Part shown: positions 28,132-36,902 of the stretch, one piece after another
Position numbering within the stretch: the stretch's first letter is position 1
Layout of the letters: each line of letters starts with the position of its first letter
DNA from: Pseudomonas silesiensis
Lineage (GTDB): Bacteria; Pseudomonadota; Gammaproteobacteria; Pseudomonadales; Pseudomonadaceae
DNA length: 64,000 nucleotides
NCBI RefSeq assembly: GCF_001661075.1
Contig: NZ_CP014870.1
Location: forward strand, 3,058,501-3,122,500
Reading direction: 5' to 3'
Translations under genes and position numbers: made by a program
Notes under the pieces: model-generated
Databases searched by the model: none
What the model saw: the letters and a program-made list of their open reading frames with translations, nothing else
What the model was told of the DNA's origin: nothing

Positions 28132-29562
28132 ATGCCCTCCAGATCCGCCAGCCAGACCTTGCGGCTACCTTCCATCGACAGTTTGCTGCGTCATCCGGCG
28201 TGCCAGCCACTGGCCCAGCGCTATGGGCGCGACGCGCTGCTGGCCAGCTTGCGGCAATTGCTCGATGACCTGCGCGAGGCGGTGCACGACGGGGCGGTGG
28301 AGGGTGTGGAGATCACCCCGCAGGTATTGGCGGGACGGGTCGGCGAACGTTTGGCGATCCAGCACCGCAGCCATGTCCGCCGGGTGTTCAACCTCACTGG
28401 CACCGTGCTTCACACCAACCTCGGTCGAGCGCTGTTGCCCGAGGAAGCCATTGACGCCGTGCAACTCGCCGCGCGCTACCCGCTCAACCTCGAATTCGAC
28501 CTGCACAGCGGCAAGCGGGGCGACCGTGACGACTTGATCGAAGGCCTGGTCCGTGAATTGACCGGCGCCGAAGCCGTGACCGTGGTAAACAACAATGCCG
28601 CTGCGGTGTTACTGACGCTCAACAGCCTGGGCGCCCGCAAGGAAGGCATCATTTCCCGGGGCGAGCTGATCGAGATCGGCGGCGCGTTCCGGATTCCCGA
28701 CATCATGGCCCGGGCCGGGGTGAAGCTGCACGAAGTCGGCACCACCAATCGCACCTATGCCCGGGATTATGAAGCGGCCATCGGACCGCGCAGTGGCCTG
28801 GTGATGCGGGTCCACGCGAGCAACTACGCCATCGAAGGCTTCACCGCCCGGGTGCCGACCGCCGAGCTGGCACAACTGGCCCACCGACACGGCTTGCCAC
28901 TGCTTGAGGACCTCGGCAGCGGCAGCCTGCTGGATCTGACGCGCTGGGGGTTGCCCGCCGAACCCACGGTGCGTCAGGCGCTGCTCGATGGCGCGGACAT
29001 CGTGACCTTCAGCGGCGACAAGTTGCTGGGCGGCCCGCAAGCCGGGTTGATCGTCGGCCGCAAGGACCTGATTGCGCGTATCAAGAAGAACCCGCTCAAG
29101 CGCGCCTTGCGGGTCGACAAACTGACCCTGGCTGCCCTCGAAGCCGTGTTGGGTCTGTACCGCGATCCGGACCGGCTGGCCGAACGCCTGCCGACTCTGC
29201 GCCTGTTGACCCGGCCACAAGCGGACATCCTGGCCCAGGCCGAGCGCCTGCAGCCCGCATTGGCGAGGGTGCTCGGCGACGGCTGGAGCGTGGGCGCCGT
29301 GACGGCACTGGGCATGATCGGCAGTGGCAGCCAGCCGGTGGCGCGCTTGCCGAGTGCCGCGTTATGCATCCGGCCCGACACGTCCAAACGTCTGCGCGGA
29401 CGACGTCTGCACGGTCTGGAAACCGCGCTGCGCGGCTTGCCGATCCCGGTGCTCGGACGCATCGATGACGACGCCTTGTGGCTAGACCTGCGGCAACTGG
29501 ACGACGAGGCGGCGTGGCTGGCGCAACTCGAGCAATGGCCGCGGGAGGGCGCATCAACGTGA
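28132..29562 (+). CDS. selA: L-seryl-tRNA(Sec) selenium transferase
   Basis: PLP enzyme that converts seryl-tRNA(Sec) to selenocysteyl-tRNA(Sec) with selenophosphate as donor. The 476-residue protein is collinear with E. coli SelA; the PLP lysine is K297 in [12 protein letters not shown] (K295 in E. coli), and other conserved stretches include [17 protein letters not shown] and [16 protein letters not shown]. The ATG at 28132 is used because GGAG lies seven bases upstream; a TTG one codon earlier is not needed. The stop overlaps the selB GTG start by four bases. Confidence 0.96.
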   Translation: MPSRSASQTLRLPSIDSLLRHPACQPLAQRYGRDALLASLRQLLDDLREAVHDGAVEGVEITPQVLAGRVGERLAIQHRSHVRRVFNLTGTVLHTNLGRALLPEEAIDAVQLAARYPLNLEFDLHSGKRGDRDDLIEGLVRELTGAEAVTVVNNNAAAVLLTLNSLGARKEGIISRGELIEIGGAFRIPDIMARAGVKLHEVGTTNRTYARDYEAAIGPRSGLVMRVHASNYAIEGFTARVPTAELAQLAHRHGLPLLEDLGSGSLLDLTRWGLPAEPTVRQALLDGADIVTFSGDKLLGGPQAGLIVGRKDLIARIKKNPLKRALRVDKLTLAALEAVLGLYRDPDRLAERLPTLRLLTRPQADILAQAERLQPALARVLGDGWSVGAVTALGMIGSGSQPVARLPSAALCIRPDTSKRLRGRRLHGLETALRGLPIPVLGRIDDDALWLDLRQLDDEAAWLAQLEQWPREGAST

Positions 29563-31466
29563 TAGTCGGTACCGCCGGGCATATCGATCATGGCAAGACC
29601 GCCTTGCTCCAGGCCTTGACCGGCCAGGCCGGCGATCGTCGTCGGGAAGAACGCGAGCGGGGCATGACCATCGACCTGGGTTACCTGTACGCGGCGCTGG
29701 AACCCGGAGCGGCCCTGACCGGCTTTATCGACGTGCCCGGTCATGAGCGCTTCACCCACAATATGCTGGCCGGGGCGCAGGGCATTGATCTGGTGCTGCT
29801 GGTGGTGGCGGCCGACGACGGTGTCATGCCGCAGACCCGCGAACATCTGGCCATCGTCGAACTGCTGGGCATTCCTCGGGCATTGATCGCCATCACTAAA
29901 TGCGACCGGGTCGATCCCGCCAGAGTGCAGGCCGTGGACGAACAGATCGAAGCGTTGCTGGTACCCGGACCCTATGCCGGTGCGCCGCGGATTGCGCTGT
30001 CGAGTGTGACCGGGGCGGGGGTCGAGACCCTGCGCCAGGCCTTGCTCCAGGCGCAACATGAAGTGCTGCAACGCAACACCCACGGCGGTTTTCGCCTGGC
30101 CATCGATCGCGCTTTCAGCGTGGCCGGCGCCGGTATCGTGGTGACCGGTACCGCGTTGTCCGGGCAGGTTGCGGTGGGTGATACGCTGATGCTCGGTCCC
30201 CAGGGAAAACCGGTAAGGGTGCGGGGCTTGCATGCGCAAAATCAAGCCGCGGCCAGCGCCTGTGCCGGCCAGCGCGTGGCGTTGAACCTGAGTGCCGAGC
30301 GCCTGGCACTGGAACAGATTCGCCGGGGGCACTGGCTGTTGGCCGAGTGGCTGTATGCGCCTACCCAACGCCTGGATATCGAGCTGCGGTTACTGGCCGG
30401 TGAAGACCGGCCCCTGGAGCACTTTCAATCGGTGCATGTGCATTTGGCGACCCATGACGTGATGGGCCGGGTGGCGTTGCTCGAAGGCACAAGCCTCGTC
30501 CCCGGTGGGCAGATGCTCGCGCAACTGCTGCTCAACGCACCGGTGCAGGCCGTGAGGGGCGACCCGCTGATTCTTCGCGACCAGAGCGCCCAACGCACGC
30601 TTGGCGGCGGGCCTGTGCTCGACCCGTTCGCGCCGAACCGACACCGCCGCAGTCCCGAGCGTTTGGCGCAGCTGCAGGCACTGGCCAGCAGCCAGAGCCT
30701 GGAACAGGTGCTGCCAGTGTTACTGGCCAACAGCGACACTGGCCTCGATCCGCAGCGCCTGGAGCGTCAGTTCAACCGCCCGCGTGATAGCTGGACGTTG
30801 CCAGGCGATGTGCGTCTGGTCGACACGCGCCAAGGCTCATTGCTGTTCAGTGCGACCCGCTGGGAAGCCCTGAAAATATCGGTACTGGAACACCTCGCAC
30901 GCTTTCATCGACTTGAACCGGATCAAATGGGCCCGGACCGGGATCGCTTGCGCCGATTCACCGGCACGGTACTGAATCGCCCGACGTTCATCAGTCTGCT
31001 GGAAGCGTTGTTGGCCAGCGGCGAAATGGTGGCCAGCGGTCCGTGGCTGCATCTGCCCGGGCATCAGGCGCGCTTGAGTGAAGAGGACGAAGCCCTGTGG
31101 CAACAATTGCAGCCGGTGTTCGAGCAGGCCGGCTACGATCCGCCGTGGGTACGCGACCTTGGCCATGACCCGGTCGCGGTACGCTTGCTGCTGCGCAAGA
31201 TGGCGCGGCTGGGGATGCTGCACCAGGTCGTGCCTGATCTGTTCTACACCGATGCGATGCTGCGTCGATTGGCAGCTATGCTGGTGCAACTGGCTGCCGA
31301 GAACCCGCCGATCCAGGTCACGGCGTTTCGCGATAAGGTGGGCTTGGGGCGTAAACGCAGTATCCAGATTCTCGAATATTTCGACCGCATCGGCCTCACC
31401 CGGCGGTTCGGCGACAAACGTCATCTGCGACTCGACAATGCACTGGCTCAACCGAACGAGCCCTGA
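29559..31466 (+). CDS. selB: Selenocysteine-specific elongation factor
   Basis: GTPase that delivers Sec-tRNA(Sec) to UGA codons followed by a SECIS hairpin. The 635-residue protein has the EF-Tu-like domain ([33 protein letters not shown]), beta-barrel domains II and III, and C-terminal winged-helix repeats that bind SECIS RNA ([32 protein letters not shown] at the end, the RNA-binding wing). The start is GTG at 29559, giving [14 protein letters not shown] as in E. coli SelB; it overlaps the selA stop (GTGA). tRNA-Sec begins six bases after the stop codon. Confidence 0.95.
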   Translation: MIVGTAGHIDHGKTALLQALTGQAGDRRREERERGMTIDLGYLYAALEPGAALTGFIDVPGHERFTHNMLAGAQGIDLVLLVVAADDGVMPQTREHLAIVELLGIPRALIAITKCDRVDPARVQAVDEQIEALLVPGPYAGAPRIALSSVTGAGVETLRQALLQAQHEVLQRNTHGGFRLAIDRAFSVAGAGIVVTGTALSGQVAVGDTLMLGPQGKPVRVRGLHAQNQAAASACAGQRVALNLSAERLALEQIRRGHWLLAEWLYAPTQRLDIELRLLAGEDRPLEHFQSVHVHLATHDVMGRVALLEGTSLVPGGQMLAQLLLNAPVQAVRGDPLILRDQSAQRTLGGGPVLDPFAPNRHRRSPERLAQLQALASSQSLEQVLPVLLANSDTGLDPQRLERQFNRPRDSWTLPGDVRLVDTRQGSLLFSATRWEALKISVLEHLARFHRLEPDQMGPDRDRLRRFTGTVLNRPTFISLLEALLASGEMVASGPWLHLPGHQARLSEEDEALWQQLQPVFEQAGYDPPWVRDLGHDPVAVRLLLRKMARLGMLHQVVPDLFYTDAMLRRLAAMLVQLAAENPPIQVTAFRDKVGLGRKRSIQILEYFDRIGLTRRFGDKRHLRLDNALAQPNEP

Positions 31467-31471
31467 GTTCA

Positions 31472-31567
31472 GGAAGGCAATCGCGCCCGGTGGCGCGGCC
31501 GGGCTTCAAACCCGGTTGGGGACGGCATCCGTTCCCGGGCAGGTTCGACTCCCGCTGCCTTCCGCCA
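31472..31567 (+). tRNA. selC: tRNA-Sec (anticodon TCA)
   Basis: The 96-base sequence folds as a selenocysteine tRNA. It has an 8-bp acceptor stem (GGAAGGCA with TGCCTTCC), an anticodon arm CCGGG-CTTCAAA-CCCGG with anticodon TCA, a long variable arm (GGACGGCATCCGTTCC region), a T arm with GGTTCGACTCC, and an encoded GCCA end. It reads UGA and works with SelA, SelB and the fdnG SECIS. It lies six bases after the selB stop. The 3' end is a potential integration site; the PHB locus begins soon after. Confidence 0.96.
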
Positions 31568-31592
31568 TTTTCAAATCTCCGGCACCCCAACC

Positions 31593-31760
31593 CCTGTAGG
31601 AGCTGGCTTGCCAGCGAAGGCGGCCCATTCAACATCTCAGCGACTGACACACCGCTATCGCGAGCAAGCTCGCTCCCACATTGAGACGGTGCCAGGCACA
31701 CATCTCCCGGACACCAAAATCCCCTGTGGGAGCGAGCTTGCTCGCGAAGGCGGCAGCCCA
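31593..31760. repeat. Three REP elements
   Basis: Copies at about 31593-31622 (CCTGTAGGAGCTGGCTTGCC), 31658-31683 (inverted, TCGCGAGCAAGCTCGCTCCC) and 31722-31752 (CCTGTGGGAGCGAGCTTGCT) fill the gap between selC and the end of phaC. The second and third face away from each other. Confidence 0.85.
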
Positions 31761-31798
31761 TTCAGCATCGCGCTCAGCTTAAAGCGCGGGGCTGAAGA

Positions 31799-33502
31799 TC
31801 ACTGCTTCACATAACTCCCAGGTGCCGGTTCCAGCGGCGGGTACTGCTCGTTACCGGCGTGCGAAACCGCAGGCTGGCGTTCCCCGGCCTGATCGGCCAG
31901 CCAGACGAACCAATCGTTCCACCAGCTGCCCGGATGCTGTTTGGCATTGCTGAACCAGCTTTCCGGGTCCTGGTTGACCTGGTCGTTGGTCCAGTAGTGG
32001 CGTTTTTCCTTGGCCGGTGGATTGATCACGCCGGCGATATGCCCTGAAGCGCCAAGCACGAAACGCTTGGTTCCGGAGAGCAAATCGGTGCTGGCGTAAG
32101 CGCTGCGCCATGGCACGATGTGGTCGTCATGGGTGGCGAGGATGTAGGCCGGGGCGTCGATGGCGCGCAGGTCCAGCTTGACCCCGCAGCAATCCAGGTC
32201 ACCGGATTTCAGGTCGTTCTGCAAATAGGTATGGCGCAGGTACCAGCAGTACATCGGCCCCGGCAGGTTGGTGCTGTCGTTGTTCCAGAACAGCAGATCC
32301 AGCGGGATCGGTTTCTGACCCTTGAGGTATTTGTCGACGTTGTAGTTCCACCACAGGTCGTTGGGGCGCAGCAGCGAGAAGGTATTGCCCATGTCCTCGC
32401 CCTTGAACACACCGATGGGGCCATTGACGCCGCCAATGGTGCGCTCGCGGTAGGCCACCAGTTGCTCGTCGACGAAGATATCGATCGGACCGGTATCGAG
32501 GTAATCGAGGAAAGTGGTCAGCAGGCTGACGCTGGCGATGTCCTTGTCGCCGCGGGCCGCCAATACGGCCAGCGCCGAACCCAGCAGCGTGCCGCCGATG
32601 CAGAAACCAACGCAGTTGGGCCGTTGCTCGCCGCTGATTTCGCGGGTCACCTGCAGGCCTTTGATAATGCCGGTTTCGACCAGGTCATCCCACGTGGTGC
32701 CGGCATGTGCCTGGTCAAAGTTGCGCCAGGACATCAGGAACACCGGGTGGCCCTGCTGCAACAGATGGCGAACCATCGAGTTGTCCGGGCGCAGGTCGAG
32801 GATGTAGTACTTGTTGATCGCTGGCGGAACGATAAACACCGGGCGCCGGTATTGGGTTTCGCTTTGCGGATAGTACTGGAGAAGCTGGAACAGTTCGTTC
32901 TCGAACACCACTTCACCAGGGGTATTGGCCAGGTCGACACCCACTTTGAAAGCAGCGGCGTCGCACTGGCGCATCTTGCCTTCCTGCAGGTCGGCTGCCA
33001 GGTGCATCAGGCCGGTGACCAGGCTGCTGCCCTGGGTATCGACCAGCCGTTGCAGCGCGTCGGGATTGCTGGCCAGGAAATTGCTCGGGGCAGCGGCGGC
33101 GATCGCTTGCTCCACCAGATACAACAGACGCTGACGTGGTTTCTTGTCGTTGATCGGCAGCAGGTCGACCAGCTTCAGCAGAAAACTGGCATTGAGCAGG
33201 TAAAACGCGGCGAGGGAACCAAACAACGGCTGGCTCCAGTTACCGCTGGCGAACCGGCGGTCGTCGAAGGTAAAGGCCTGTCCGGTCAGTAAACGCTGGC
33301 CGAGTTCAGCCCATTGCTGATGATAATCCGACTGAAGGCTGTCCAGGGTGCTGCGTGGCACGTCGAACCAGGCGTCGTGGTCTTGCCCGGTGAACCACGG
33401 ATTGGTAGCGACCCACAGACGTAACTGTTGCACTGCAAAAGAGGCAGCGAACGGAACCTGGCCGGACCAGAAAGTGTTGAAAGTGTGTGCGTTATTGTCC
33501 AT
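31799..33502 (-). CDS. phaC: Class I poly(3-hydroxyalkanoate) synthase (PHB synthase)
   Basis: Granule-bound enzyme that polymerises 3-hydroxybutyryl-CoA. The 567-residue protein has the alpha/beta-hydrolase core with nucleophile C301 in the lipase-like box GFCIGGTLLGS, further conserved stretches SWRNFDQAHAGTTWDD and LLFWNNDSTNLPGPM, and the Asp/His region ILATHDDHIVPW and LGASGHIAGVINPP. The order phaB-phaA-phaC with a divergent AraC-type gene is that of the phbRBAC locus described in Pseudomonas sp. 61-3 and the similar locus of P. extremaustralis, and differs from the usual medium-chain phaC1ZC2D locus. The start at 33502 (MDNNAHTF) follows AAGGAG. A terminator-like hairpin lies between it and phaA. 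Confidence 0.93.
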   Translation of the reverse strand: MDNNAHTFNTFWSGQVPFAASFAVQQLRLWVATNPWFTGQDHDAWFDVPRSTLDSLQSDYHQQWAELGQRLLTGQAFTFDDRRFASGNWSQPLFGSLAAFYLLNASFLLKLVDLLPINDKKPRQRLLYLVEQAIAAAAPSNFLASNPDALQRLVDTQGSSLVTGLMHLAADLQEGKMRQCDAAAFKVGVDLANTPGEVVFENELFQLLQYYPQSETQYRRPVFIVPPAINKYYILDLRPDNSMVRHLLQQGHPVFLMSWRNFDQAHAGTTWDDLVETGIIKGLQVTREISGEQRPNCVGFCIGGTLLGSALAVLAARGDKDIASVSLLTTFLDYLDTGPIDIFVDEQLVAYRERTIGGVNGPIGVFKGEDMGNTFSLLRPNDLWWNYNVDKYLKGQKPIPLDLLFWNNDSTNLPGPMYCWYLRHTYLQNDLKSGDLDCCGVKLDLRAIDAPAYILATHDDHIVPWRSAYASTDLLSGTKRFVLGASGHIAGVINPPAKEKRHYWTNDQVNQDPESWFSNAKQHPGSWWNDWFVWLADQAGERQPAVSHAGNEQYPPLEPAPGSYVKQ

Positions 33503-33536
33503 GGAACTCCTTGCCCACATGAAAAAAACCAGACAG

Positions 33537-33570
33537 AAAAAAACCGCGGCGCCGGAATTCGGCGCTGCGG
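33537..33570 (-). terminator. Terminator-like hairpin between phaA and phaC
   Basis: On the minus strand, CCGCAGCGCCG (33570-33560) can pair with CGGCGCCGCGG (33554-33544) with one mismatch around a five-base loop, followed by seven T (33543-33537). It lies inside the phaB-phaA-phaC operon, about 35 bases before the phaC start, so it may attenuate phaC expression. Confidence 0.7.
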
Positions 33571-33598
33571 CTGCAGCCAAGAAAGCAGTTCGGTGTGT

Positions 33599-34777
33599 CT
33601 AGCGCTCGATGGCCAGGCTGACGCCCTGGCCGCCACCGATGCACAAGGTGGCCAGACCTTTTTTGCCATCGCGACGAATCAGTTCATGCACCAGCGAGAC
33701 CAGGATTCGCGCGCCCGATGCACCGATCGGATGCCCGAGGGCAATCGCGCCACCGTTGACGTTGACCTTGTTCATGTCCCAACCCAGTTCCTTGCCGACG
33801 GCCAGCGATTGCGCGGCGAACGCTTCGTTGGCTTCGATCAGGTCCAGGTCGTCCAGGCTCCAGCCGGCCTTGGTCAGGGCCAGGCGGGTGGCAGGCACCG
33901 GGCCGATGCCCATGATCGACGGGTCGACACCGGCACTGGCATAAGCCTTGATACGCGCCAGCACTGGCAAGCCGAGGGCTTGGGCCTTGGCGGCGCTGGC
34001 CAGCATCAGTACGGCGGCGCCATCGTTGAGCGTCGACGCGTTGCCGGCGGTGACGGTGCCGGTTTTCTGGAACGCCGGCTTGAGGTTGCCCAGGGCCTGG
34101 AGCGTGCTGCCCGGGCGCGGTTGTTCATCGGTGTCGAAGACCAGCGGATCGCCCTTGCGCTGGGGAATCAGGATCGGGGTGATCTCAGCCTTGAAAAAAC
34201 CGCCTTCGATGGCTGCAGAGGCTTTCTGCTGCGAGGCCGCGGCAAAGGTGTCCTGGTCTTCGCGACTCAGCTCATACTTGCTGGCCAGGTTTTCAGCGGT
34301 GATGCCCATGTGGTAGTCGTTGAACGCATCCCACAAGCCATCCTGGATCACGCTGTCCTGCAGTTGCGCATGACCCATGCGCAGGCCGGTGCGTGCCTTT
34401 GGCAACACATAGGGGGCCAGGCTCATGTTTTCCTGGCCGCCGGCAATCACCAGTTCGGCGTCGCCGCAACGGATTGCCTGGACCGCGAGCTGGACCGCCT
34501 TGAGGCCGGAGCCGCAGACTTTGTTCAGGGTCAGGGCAGGGACGGTATGGGGCAAGCCGGCCTTGATCGCCGACTGGCGTGCCGGGTTCTGCCCGGAGCC
34601 TGCGGTCAGCACTTGGCCGAGGATCACTTCATCGACCTGTGCAGCATCGACACCGGTCTGTTCGAGCAGGCGACGAATCACTGCTGCGCCCAGTTCGGTG
34701 GCGGGAATGGCGGACAGGGAACCTTGGAAACTGCCAATGGCGGTACGCGTAGCGGCAACGATTACGACTTCGTTCAT
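33599..34777 (-). CDS. phaA: Acetyl-CoA acetyltransferase (beta-ketothiolase) for PHB synthesis
   Basis: Cytoplasmic thiolase that condenses two acetyl-CoA to acetoacetyl-CoA. The 392-residue protein matches PhaA length and motifs: the acyl-accepting Cys in [34 protein letters not shown] with the catalytic His, and the C-terminal [15 protein letters not shown] with the second Cys. The start at 34777 ([13 protein letters not shown]) is preferred: GAGG lies seven bases upstream, inside the alternative ATG four codons earlier. It lies between phaB and phaC in one operon. Confidence 0.94.
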   Translation of the reverse strand: MNEVVIVAATRTAIGSFQGSLSAIPATELGAAVIRRLLEQTGVDAAQVDEVILGQVLTAGSGQNPARQSAIKAGLPHTVPALTLNKVCGSGLKAVQLAVQAIRCGDAELVIAGGQENMSLAPYVLPKARTGLRMGHAQLQDSVIQDGLWDAFNDYHMGITAENLASKYELSREDQDTFAAASQQKASAAIEGGFFKAEITPILIPQRKGDPLVFDTDEQPRPGSTLQALGNLKPAFQKTGTVTAGNASTLNDGAAVLMLASAAKAQALGLPVLARIKAYASAGVDPSIMGIGPVPATRLALTKAGWSLDDLDLIEANEAFAAQSLAVGKELGWDMNKVNVNGGAIALGHPIGASGARILVSLVHELIRRDGKKGLATLCIGGGQGVSLAIER

Positions 34778-34833
34778 GCAAAACCTCATAGAATTGTGTC
34801 AAGCGGGAGCAGGGCGTCCATGCCCTGACAGGC

Positions 34834-35580
34834 TTATTGCATGTTCATGCCGCCATTGACCGAGAAGTCGGCGCCGGTGCTGTAGCCCGATTCATCCGAT
34901 GCCAGCCAGGCGACGATCGAGGCGATTTCTTCGGGTTGGCCGAGACGACCGACCGGAGTGGCCGCGATCATGGTGTCGAGAATGTCCTGGCGGATGGCCG
35001 CGGTCATGCTGGTCTGGATGTAGCCAGGGGAGACGGTGTTGACGGTCACGCCCTTGCCTGAGACTTCACGGGCCAGGGCCATGGTGAAGCCGTGGATGCC
35101 GGCTTTGGCCGCACTGTAGTTGGTCTGGCCGAACTGGCCACGCTGGCCGTTGATCGAGGAGATGTTGATGATCCGGCCCCAGCCCTTGGACAACATGCCT
35201 TCAATCACCTGTTTGGTGGTGTTGAACATGCCGTTGAGGTTGGTGTTGATGACGGCGTTCCAGTCTTCCGGAGTGATTTTGCGGAAGGAGGCGTCACGGG
35301 TGATGCCGGCGTTGTTGACCAGTACATCCACCGCGCCGAATTGTTCACGGGCCATCTCGAAAGCCTTGCGGGTGGACTCCCAATCGGTGATGTCGCCGTA
35401 GATGAATTCGAACTGATAACCCGCCGCCAGCTGGCTCGCTGCCCATTCATTCTTGCGGGCGGAATCGGAGCTGCAGCCCACGATGACTTTGAAACCTTCG
35501 TTGTGCAGGCGCTGACAAATCGCCGTGCCGATCCCACCCATACCGCCAGTAACCAACGCAATACGACCAAGCGATTTCAT
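34834..35580 (-). CDS. phaB: Acetoacetyl-CoA reductase
   Basis: NADPH-dependent SDR that reduces acetoacetyl-CoA to (R)-3-hydroxybutyryl-CoA, the monomer for PhaC. The 248-residue protein has TGGMGGIGTAI (cofactor site), NNAGI, ISSINGQRGQFGQTNYSAAKAG (Ser and YxxxK) and the ending STGADFSVNGGMNMQ typical of PhaB. AAAGGA lies before the ATG at 35580; longer frames to 35823 run through the promoter region. It is the first gene of the operon and diverges from the activator gene, and a TGCGTTGCA motif sits 23 bases upstream of its start. Confidence 0.95.
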   Translation of the reverse strand: MKSLGRIALVTGGMGGIGTAICQRLHNEGFKVIVGCSSDSARKNEWAASQLAAGYQFEFIYGDITDWESTRKAFEMAREQFGAVDVLVNNAGITRDASFRKITPEDWNAVINTNLNGMFNTTKQVIEGMLSKGWGRIINISSINGQRGQFGQTNYSAAKAGIHGFTMALAREVSGKGVTVNTVSPGYIQTSMTAAIRQDILDTMIAATPVGRLGQPEEIASIVAWLASDESGYSTGADFSVNGGMNMQ

Positions 35581-35840
35581 ACAGTCTTTCCTTTCTATAT
35601 TTTGCGTTGCAGGATGGGGGGTGATTGTTCGGTATTGGCGAGGGATGCGGAAGTGTTGGGAGGTGACTGTCTGGTGTCCAACGGCGCCATGCAGGTTTTT
35701 TATATCCGCTGGCAAAAGATGAGCAGGACCTATACTGAGATCAATTCTGCACATTGAGCCGCCGGGTAATATTTTGTTTGAACGCAGATCAGTTATGGCT
35801 CCGGACAGGACGTTCGGTTCCACAGGTCAATGAGGACGCC
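35581..35840. promoter_or_regulatory. Divergent phaB / phbR control region with a TGCGTTGCA motif
   Basis: This 260-base gap separates phaB from the AraC-type activator gene and must carry both promoters. TGCGTTGCA at 35603-35611 matches the motif TGCRYTGCA also seen twice before phaP and once at the start of the DUF3141 gene, and resembles TGC-rich sites bound by PhaR repressors at phasin promoters. No PhbR site could be assigned. Confidence 0.5.
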
Positions 35841-36878
35841 ATGTATAGAATGAGTTCCGGTTACGCCAACGTGCTGGTCAATACGCTGTCAGCGGAAGGA
35901 CTGGATGTCGCCCACCTTTGTCAGGAGGCTGGACTGGATTTGAACATTGCGCACACCCCGGGAGCATCGTGCGAGCGAAGGGTGATCTATCGGCTTTGGC
36001 AACTGGCGGCGCAGGCCAGCGGCGATCCGGACATCGGTTTGAAAGCCTACGGCCATTTTCATCCCGGCAGTTTTCAGATTGTCGGTTACACCATGATGTC
36101 GAGCCTGAACCTGAAAAGGGCGCTGGAACGCCTGGTGCGATTCAGCCCGTTGATCGGCACCGGGTTCAGCCTGTTTTTTGTCCCGGAGCGGGAGCACTAC
36201 CGCATGGCCTCGCTCGATCATCAACAGTCCGGCTCGATCAAGCCTCGGCAATATGCCGATGCCGGGCTGGCTTCCCTGCTGGGCTTCTGCCGCTGGCTGG
36301 GCGACGGCACGTTGCCGCAGCCCCTGAGTGTGGAATTCAGCTATCCCGAACCGCGAGACACGTCCGAGCATCAGCGGCTGTTCGGCTGCGACCTGCAATT
36401 CGGTTCGGCCTACGACAGCATTCTGTTTGACGGCCAGGAACTGCTGCACCCGTTGAGCATGGCCAATGAGGCGCTGGCGGTCCTGCACGACAGTTTCGCC
36501 GAGGCGCAGCTGGATTCGCTGTGTGGCTTCTCCATTGTCGGCAAAATCCGCGCACTGCTCACCGAGCGTTTGAGTCATGGCCAGGGGCAATGCGACATGG
36601 AGTCGATCGCCGCGGCATTGAACCTCAGCAAGCGCACCCTGCAACGCGCGCTGGAAAAGGACGGGACCCAATTCAAGGACGTGCAGAACGCGGTGCGCCG
36701 ACAACTGGCCGATTTCTACCTGCGCCATTCTCACTTCAACATGAAGCATGTGGCGTATCTCCTTGGTTTCCATGACCACAGCAGCTTCAACAAAGCCTGC
36801 AGCCGCTGGTTCGGCATGACACCGGGTCAGTACCGGGCCGATGAATCCTTCGAGATCCAGGAGACCGCGCGGATGTGA
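35841..36878 (+). CDS. phbR: AraC-family regulator of the PHB operon (PhbR-like)
   Basis: DNA-binding regulator of 345 residues. The N-terminal 190 residues fit the arabinose-binding-like domain of the OruR/ArgR-type AraC group (RRVIYRLWQLAAQASGDPDIGL, HPGSFQIVGYTMMSS), and the C-terminal 100 hold two helix-turn-helix motifs (SIAAALNLSKRTLQRALEKD; VAYLLGFHDHSSFNKACSRW with FGMTPGQYR). A divergent AraC-type activator at this place is known as PhbR in Pseudomonas sp. 61-3, so activation of phaBAC is the likely role. The ATG at 35841 follows TGAGGA; the frame back to 35754 has no ribosome-binding site. Confidence 0.88.
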   Translation: MYRMSSGYANVLVNTLSAEGLDVAHLCQEAGLDLNIAHTPGASCERRVIYRLWQLAAQASGDPDIGLKAYGHFHPGSFQIVGYTMMSSLNLKRALERLVRFSPLIGTGFSLFFVPEREHYRMASLDHQQSGSIKPRQYADAGLASLLGFCRWLGDGTLPQPLSVEFSYPEPRDTSEHQRLFGCDLQFGSAYDSILFDGQELLHPLSMANEALAVLHDSFAEAQLDSLCGFSIVGKIRALLTERLSHGQGQCDMESIAAALNLSKRTLQRALEKDGTQFKDVQNAVRRQLADFYLRHSHFNMKHVAYLLGFHDHSSFNKACSRWFGMTPGQYRADESFEIQETARM

Positions 36879-36902
36879 CGCGGCCTCTCATCGGTGATCC
36901 AG

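Noticed and set aside
31799..33502. phaC as the class II (medium-chain) synthase of the common Pseudomonas pha locus
   Set aside because: No phaZ, phaC2 or phaD is adjacent, and phaA and phaB for 3-hydroxybutyryl-CoA are in the operon, which fits a class I PHB synthase.
33428..34828. Plus-strand frame of 466 codons opposite phaA
   Set aside because: It is the antisense shadow of phaA, with no ribosome-binding site or motif.
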